From the NCBI GenBank assembly GCA_009701115.1, contig WLKR01000030.1, forward strand, positions 1 through 10,096: 10,096 nucleotides of DNA. Reading direction: 5' to 3'. The stretch is from Actinomycetota bacterium. GTDB taxonomy: Bacteria; Actinomycetota; Acidimicrobiia; Acidimicrobiales; RAAP-2. Below are positions 7,451-10,096 of this stretch, one piece after another. Both the position numbers and the translations under genes were made by a program. The notes beneath the pieces were generated by a model. It was not told the DNA's origin and searched no databases. It worked only from the letters and a program-made list of their open reading frames with translations. The first letter of the stretch is position 1. Each line of letters begins with the position of its first letter.

Positions 7451-8596
7451 GTGGGCAGCCTCGTCATCTACATCACCGTCGCACTCGTGGCGGGATTAGT
7501 GACGGCGGCGGCGAACCTCCCGGCGCGGGTCATCTCCATGCGCATTGGTTACACGGCCCAACCCGATGAGCGCAAGGTCCACCAGAAGGTAACGCCATAC
7601 GGCGGGGGAGCGGCCATGTTCGTGGGTCTCTGCGTGGCGCTCGCGATGGCGCCACTCATTCCTTCGTTGCGCAACATCCTCTCGTCGTCCAACGAAGTAG
7701 TGGGCATCTTGATGGCCGCGGCCCTCGTCTTTGTCGTTGGCGTGGTCGATGACTTTCGCGACATGTCGGCTCCAGCCAAGGTGGCCGGTCAAGTCTTGGC
7801 CGCGACGATTCTCTACTTCGCCGGGGCCACGATGTTCCAACTCAAGCTGCCCTTCGCGGGCTTTGTCGTGTTGGGCCCGTCAATGCTGCCGCTCATCACG
7901 GCGGCCTGGGTCTTCGCGTTGAGTAACGCCATCAACTTGATTGACGGTCTCGACGGTTTAGCTGGTGGCATCGTTGCGATCGCCTCGGGCACTCTCTGTA
8001 TCTACGGGCTCAAGTTGATCGACCTCGGTCTCTTACCGTCGACCAACGTGGGGCCGCTAATTGCGGCCGTGACCTGCGGAATCTGCCTGGGCTTCCTCCC
8101 GGATAACTTCCATCCGGCCCGCATATTTATGGGTGACGCCGGAGCTCTGATGCTGGGACTCTTAATGAGTGCCTCCACCATGGTGATTGGGGGCCGAACT
8201 CCTCCGGCCTCGGGCGTGACCTTCTTCTTCTTTGCCCCGCTGCTCATCCCAGTTTTCATTCTGGGGGTCCCGCTGATGGACTCGGTTATGGCCTTTATCC
8301 GCCGTACCGCCTCTGGTCAGGGTTTTTCCACGGCCGACAAGAATCACATCCACCACCGCCTGATGCGCCTCGGCCACGGCCACCGCCGAACGGTCGTTAT
8401 TTTGTGGCTCTGGACGGCTCTCCTCTGCTCCTTTGTCCTCTTTCCCCTCTTTGCCCCTCGGGTGAACTTCCTGATTCCCTTCGGCGTCGCCCTCTTGATG
8501 GTGGCCCTCTACACCTGGTTTCACCCAGGACTACGTGGCCCGGTCGATACGACCCCGGTCAACACTGAGCCCGAACCGGCCCGCCGCCGGCCGTGA
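7451..8596 (+). CDS. wecA: Polyprenyl-phosphate GlcNAc-1-phosphate (or related sugar) transferase, WecA/TagO type
   Basis: Members of this membrane family (glycosyltransferase family 4, MraY/WecA) transfer a sugar 1-phosphate from a UDP-sugar to undecaprenyl or decaprenyl phosphate, starting cell-envelope glycan synthesis on the cytoplasmic face. The 381-residue protein is strongly hydrophobic with about ten membrane segments. Visible motifs: DDFRD at residues 100-104 (the DDxxD Mg site), NLIDGLDGLAG with N162, D165 and D168, GDAGA with D229, and HIHHR at 299-303. The histidine motif points to WecA/TagO and not MraY. GTG 7451 is the first usable start after the glyA stop; only a weak AGG precedes it. 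Its TGA overlaps the atpZ GTG by four bases (GTGA). Mycobacterium has the same gene (rfe, Rv1302) just before its atp operon. The sugar specificity cannot be read from the sequence; arabinogalactan or teichoic-acid-like linkage units are possible. Confidence 0.9.
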   Translation: MGSLVIYITVALVAGLVTAAANLPARVISMRIGYTAQPDERKVHQKVTPYGGGAAMFVGLCVALAMAPLIPSLRNILSSSNEVVGILMAAALVFVVGVVDDFRDMSAPAKVAGQVLAATILYFAGATMFQLKLPFAGFVVLGPSMLPLITAAWVFALSNAINLIDGLDGLAGGIVAIASGTLCIYGLKLIDLGLLPSTNVGPLIAAVTCGICLGFLPDNFHPARIFMGDAGALMLGLLMSASTMVIGGRTPPASGVTFFFFAPLLIPVFILGVPLMDSVMAFIRRTASGQGFSTADKNHIHHRLMRLGHGHRRTVVILWLWTALLCSFVLFPLFAPRVNFLIPFGVALLMVALYTWFHPGLRGPVDTTPVNTEPEPARRRP

Positions 8597-8838
8597 GCGA
8601 GTCCTCGGACCCCACTGGGGAGGAAGTATCTCCACTCACGCCTGAAGAAATGTCGGTTCTGGCCCAATTTGCGACCCTGGGAACGACGCTGGCCGGCACG
8701 GTGAGCGTCGGGATTCTTGCCGGGCTGGGATTTGACCATTTCTTCCACACGTCCCCGATTGGGCTCTTTGTCGGGTTGGGCCTCGGTATCTGCGGGGCCG
8801 TCGCCACCATGGTTAGACTGATGCGCCGTTGGATGTAA
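8593..8838 (+). CDS. atpZ: AtpZ/AtpI-like small membrane protein of the ATP synthase operon
   Basis: The 81-residue product has an acidic, disordered N-terminus followed by two predicted membrane helices. The first is around residues 28-45, and the second begins after the loop DHFFHTSPIG and ends in the basic tail RLMRRWM. The pattern G-x-G-x-D followed by TSPIGLFVGLGLG is typical of the AtpZ family (putative F1Fo subunit linked to Mg/Ca transport). The gene starts at GTG 8593 inside the wecA stop (GTGA overlap) and ends 11 bases before atpI. The family's role is thought to be assembly of the c-ring or Mg supply; that is background knowledge and not shown here. Because Mycobacterium has a single small membrane gene at this place, the atpZ-atpI tandem is worth noting. 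Confidence 0.72.
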   Translation: MSESSDPTGEEVSPLTPEEMSVLAQFATLGTTLAGTVSVGILAGLGFDHFFHTSPIGLFVGLGLGICGAVATMVRLMRRWM

Positions 8839-8849
8839 CAAAAACAGCC

Positions 8850-9269
8850 ATGACAGACGAAACCTCCCCAAACCCCCTTTCCAAGCTGATGCGTCGAACG
8901 ACGATCTCAGCGGTGGCTATTTCTGCCGTGGGCTTCGTGGTGGCGCTCCTGCTCGGTTCAATCCTCGGCGCCCTCGGCGTACTCCTCGGTTTCGGCGTCG
9001 CCCTCTTGAATTTCCGCCTTCTCGACCGTGAAGTCTCCCGCGTCAACATCGACCCCGAGGCCGGCGAAAAGGCCACCAAGGCCGCCCGTAATCAGCTCGG
9101 ACGCTCGGCCGGGGCCAGATTGGGTATCGTGACCGTCGTGGTCATCGCAACCTTTATGCTTTCCAAAGAATTAGCGCTCGGTACCGCCATCGGTGTCGCG
9201 CTTTCTCAGGTTTCATTCGCGGTAAACGCGTACGGAGCCGTGGCTAGTGAACGAGGACTTAAACTATGA
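8850..9269 (+). CDS. atpI: ATP synthase protein I (AtpI-like membrane protein)
   Basis: The 139-residue product has two hydrophobic blocks of two helices each: residues about 17-58 (a Gly/Leu-rich hairpin ending NFRLLDREV) and about 95-132 (GIVTVVVIATFMLS, then GTAIGVALSQVSFAVNAY). A charged loop between them, rich in Lys, Arg and Asp, separates the hairpins. This four-helix layout before atpB fits AtpI, a chaperone-like helper for c-ring assembly. The ATG at 8850 is chosen; an in-frame TTG at 8829 would overlap atpZ and add an atypical extension. No Shine-Dalgarno is visible, so coupling to atpZ (11-base gap) is likely. The stop overlaps the atpB start (ATGA). Sequence similarity in this family is weak, so the name rests on topology and position. 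Confidence 0.7.
   Translation: MTDETSPNPLSKLMRRTTISAVAISAVGFVVALLLGSILGALGVLLGFGVALLNFRLLDREVSRVNIDPEAGEKATKAARNQLGRSAGARLGIVTVVVIATFMLSKELALGTAIGVALSQVSFAVNAYGAVASERGLKL
9253..9257 (+). promoter_or_regulatory. Shine-Dalgarno of atpB
   Basis: GAGGA lies 8 bases before the ATG at 9266, inside the 3' end of atpI. It supports this start and suggests that atpB is translated independently of the weakly initiated atpI. Confidence 0.7.
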
Positions 9270-10045
9270 GCGTGCTTGGTGCAATCGAGGTCGGACATCA
9301 CCCGTTCGCGCACGTCTTCGGACAGACGATCGACATCGACATCGTCGCCTCCACGCTTCTTGCCGCAGCCATTGTTCTCGGTCTTTTCTTCGCCGCGGCC
9401 AATAAGGCCAAGAAGAACGACGGTGTTCCTGGCAAGCTGCAGCTCTCGTTTGAAATTCTGATCGAACAGATTGGCGAACTGGCCGAGTCGGCCATTGGCA
9501 AGAAGCACTACAAGCGCTTCATGCCCCTCAGCCTCACCCTCTTCTTATTTATTCTGGTCTGTAACTGGCTCGGGGCTCTGCCCGCCATCATGGTGAATAT
9601 CCACGATGCCGAGTACGAACTGCTGCCTCCTCCAACCAGTGACGTGAACCTGCCCCTCGCCATGGCCATGGTCGTCATCGTCTGGGTGAACTTCGAATCA
9701 ATCCGCGCTCGCGGTATTGGTGGCTACGCCGCCCACTTCTTCCAGCCCTTCAAGGCCCTAGCTCCAATCAACCTGATTGAAGAAATCATCAAGCCTGTCA
9801 CCATGACCTTCCGACTCTTCGGCAACATGTTCTCCGGTCTGTTGATGATCATGGTTATGACCACGCTGCTCCCGATCTACGCCCTGCCCTTCGGCGAACT
9901 GATCTGGAAGCCCTTCGATATGGGCATCGGTGTTATTCAGGCCTTTATTTTCATGCTGCTAACTATCCTCTACTTCGGAATGGCGATGAGCCATCACGAC
10001 GACGAGCACGCAGATGAAGTCCACGAACTACAAAGCTCTCACTAA
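9266..10045 (+). CDS. atpB: F1Fo ATP synthase subunit a
   Basis: Subunit a forms the two proton half-channels next to the c-ring. The 259-residue protein has about five membrane segments: near residues 26-46, 82-105, 126-145, 180-208 and 222-245. The essential stator arginine is R183 in MTFRLFGNMFSGLL, and the last helix carries the conserved Gln of GVIQAFIFMLLTILYF. The loop DAEYELLPPPTSDVNLPLA is typical of the family's periplasmic region. The tail is His/Asp/Glu-rich (SHHDDEHADEVHE). The start ATG 9266 overlaps the atpI stop by four bases and has a good GAGGA site. No Na-specific ligand pattern can be judged without the c subunit; proton coupling is assumed. Confidence 0.97.
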   Translation: MSVLGAIEVGHHPFAHVFGQTIDIDIVASTLLAAAIVLGLFFAAANKAKKNDGVPGKLQLSFEILIEQIGELAESAIGKKHYKRFMPLSLTLFLFILVCNWLGALPAIMVNIHDAEYELLPPPTSDVNLPLAMAMVVIVWVNFESIRARGIGGYAAHFFQPFKALAPINLIEEIIKPVTMTFRLFGNMFSGLLMIMVMTTLLPIYALPFGELIWKPFDMGIGVIQAFIFMLLTILYFGMAMSHHDDEHADEVHELQSSH

Positions 10046-10055
10046 ACCTCACTAA
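10038..10055 (+). repeat. 8-base direct repeat at the atpB stop
   Basis: CTCACTAA occurs at 10038-10045 and again at 10048-10055, so the atpB stop codon and its context are copied just downstream, running into the Shine-Dalgarno of the next gene. The second copy gives an extra TAA, out of frame with atpB. It probably arose by a small slippage duplication. Confidence 0.6.
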
Positions 10056-10060
10056 GGAGA
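10054..10060 (+). promoter_or_regulatory. Strong Shine-Dalgarno of atpE
   Basis: AAGGAGA sits 6 bases before the ATG at 10067. It is the strongest ribosome binding site in the window, as expected for the c subunit, which is needed in many copies per enzyme. Confidence 0.85.
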
Positions 10061-10066
10061 ATAGAA

Positions 10067-10096
10067 ATGCCAAATGATCCAAATGCAATGGCAAGC
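10067..10096 (+). CDS. atpE: Probable F1Fo ATP synthase subunit c (5' end only)
   Basis: Only ten codons are visible (MPNDPNAMAS) before the window ends, too few to recognise a family. The assignment rests on position directly after atpB and on the strong ribosome binding site, both standard for atpE. ATG 10067 is preferred over the in-frame ATG at 10088 because of the AAGGAGA spacing. The 21-base gap from atpB indicates the same operon. Confidence 0.65.
   Translation, partial: MPNDPNAMAS

Overview
This window is a chromosomal housekeeping block from a bacterium, most likely a member of the Actinobacteria (Actinomycetota). The evidence is the gene order rho-rpmE-prfA-prmC-tsaC followed by wecA-atpI-atpB, which matches the Mycobacterium arrangement, together with an Asn/Arg-rich Rho extension, frequent GTG starts, C/G-ending codons and the presence of a TLP1-type thiolase-like protein. 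A deep-branching class such as Acidimicrobiia would fit, but that is a guess and the sequence does not fix the genus. I see no mobile element, tRNA, rRNA, CRISPR array, defence system or prophage gene.

Layout. (1) 1-1310: transcription terminator Rho, cut at its 5' end by the window edge; the reading frame is open back to base 3, so the gene is longer than its first in-window start codon suggests. (2) 1383-4139, plus strand: rpmE (zinc-type ribosomal protein L31), prfA (RF1), prmC (the methyltransferase that modifies the RF1 GGQ glutamine) and tsaC (threonylcarbamoyl-AMP synthase), tightly packed with overlaps at prfA/prmC and prmC/tsaC. (3) 4136-5629, minus strand: a thiolase-like protein with an extra C-terminal domain. 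It is the only gene on the opposite strand, and its stop codon interlocks with that of tsaC. (4) 5689-10096, plus strand: rpiB, glyA, a WecA/TagO-type polyprenyl-phosphate sugar-1-phosphate transferase, then the start of the F1Fo ATP synthase operon (atpZ, atpI, atpB and the first ten codons of a gene that is atpE by context).

The genes form two co-directional runs separated by the minus-strand insert. The first covers transcription termination, translation termination and tRNA modification. The second covers pentose phosphate and one-carbon metabolism, envelope glycan initiation and energy conversion. The 59-base gap between the thiolase-like gene and rpiB is the most likely place for promoters of both: each side has a -10-like hexamer exactly 7 bases before its start codon, which suggests divergent leaderless transcription. 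No gene-free stretch exceeds about 75 bases.

The window is largely ordinary. The points most worth a second look are the Asn-alternating disordered segment in Rho, a Gly in Rho where the bicyclomycin-contacting Ser normally sits, the thiolase-like protein that lacks the usual nucleophilic cysteine, and a gene order combining pieces known separately from Firmicutes and Actinobacteria.
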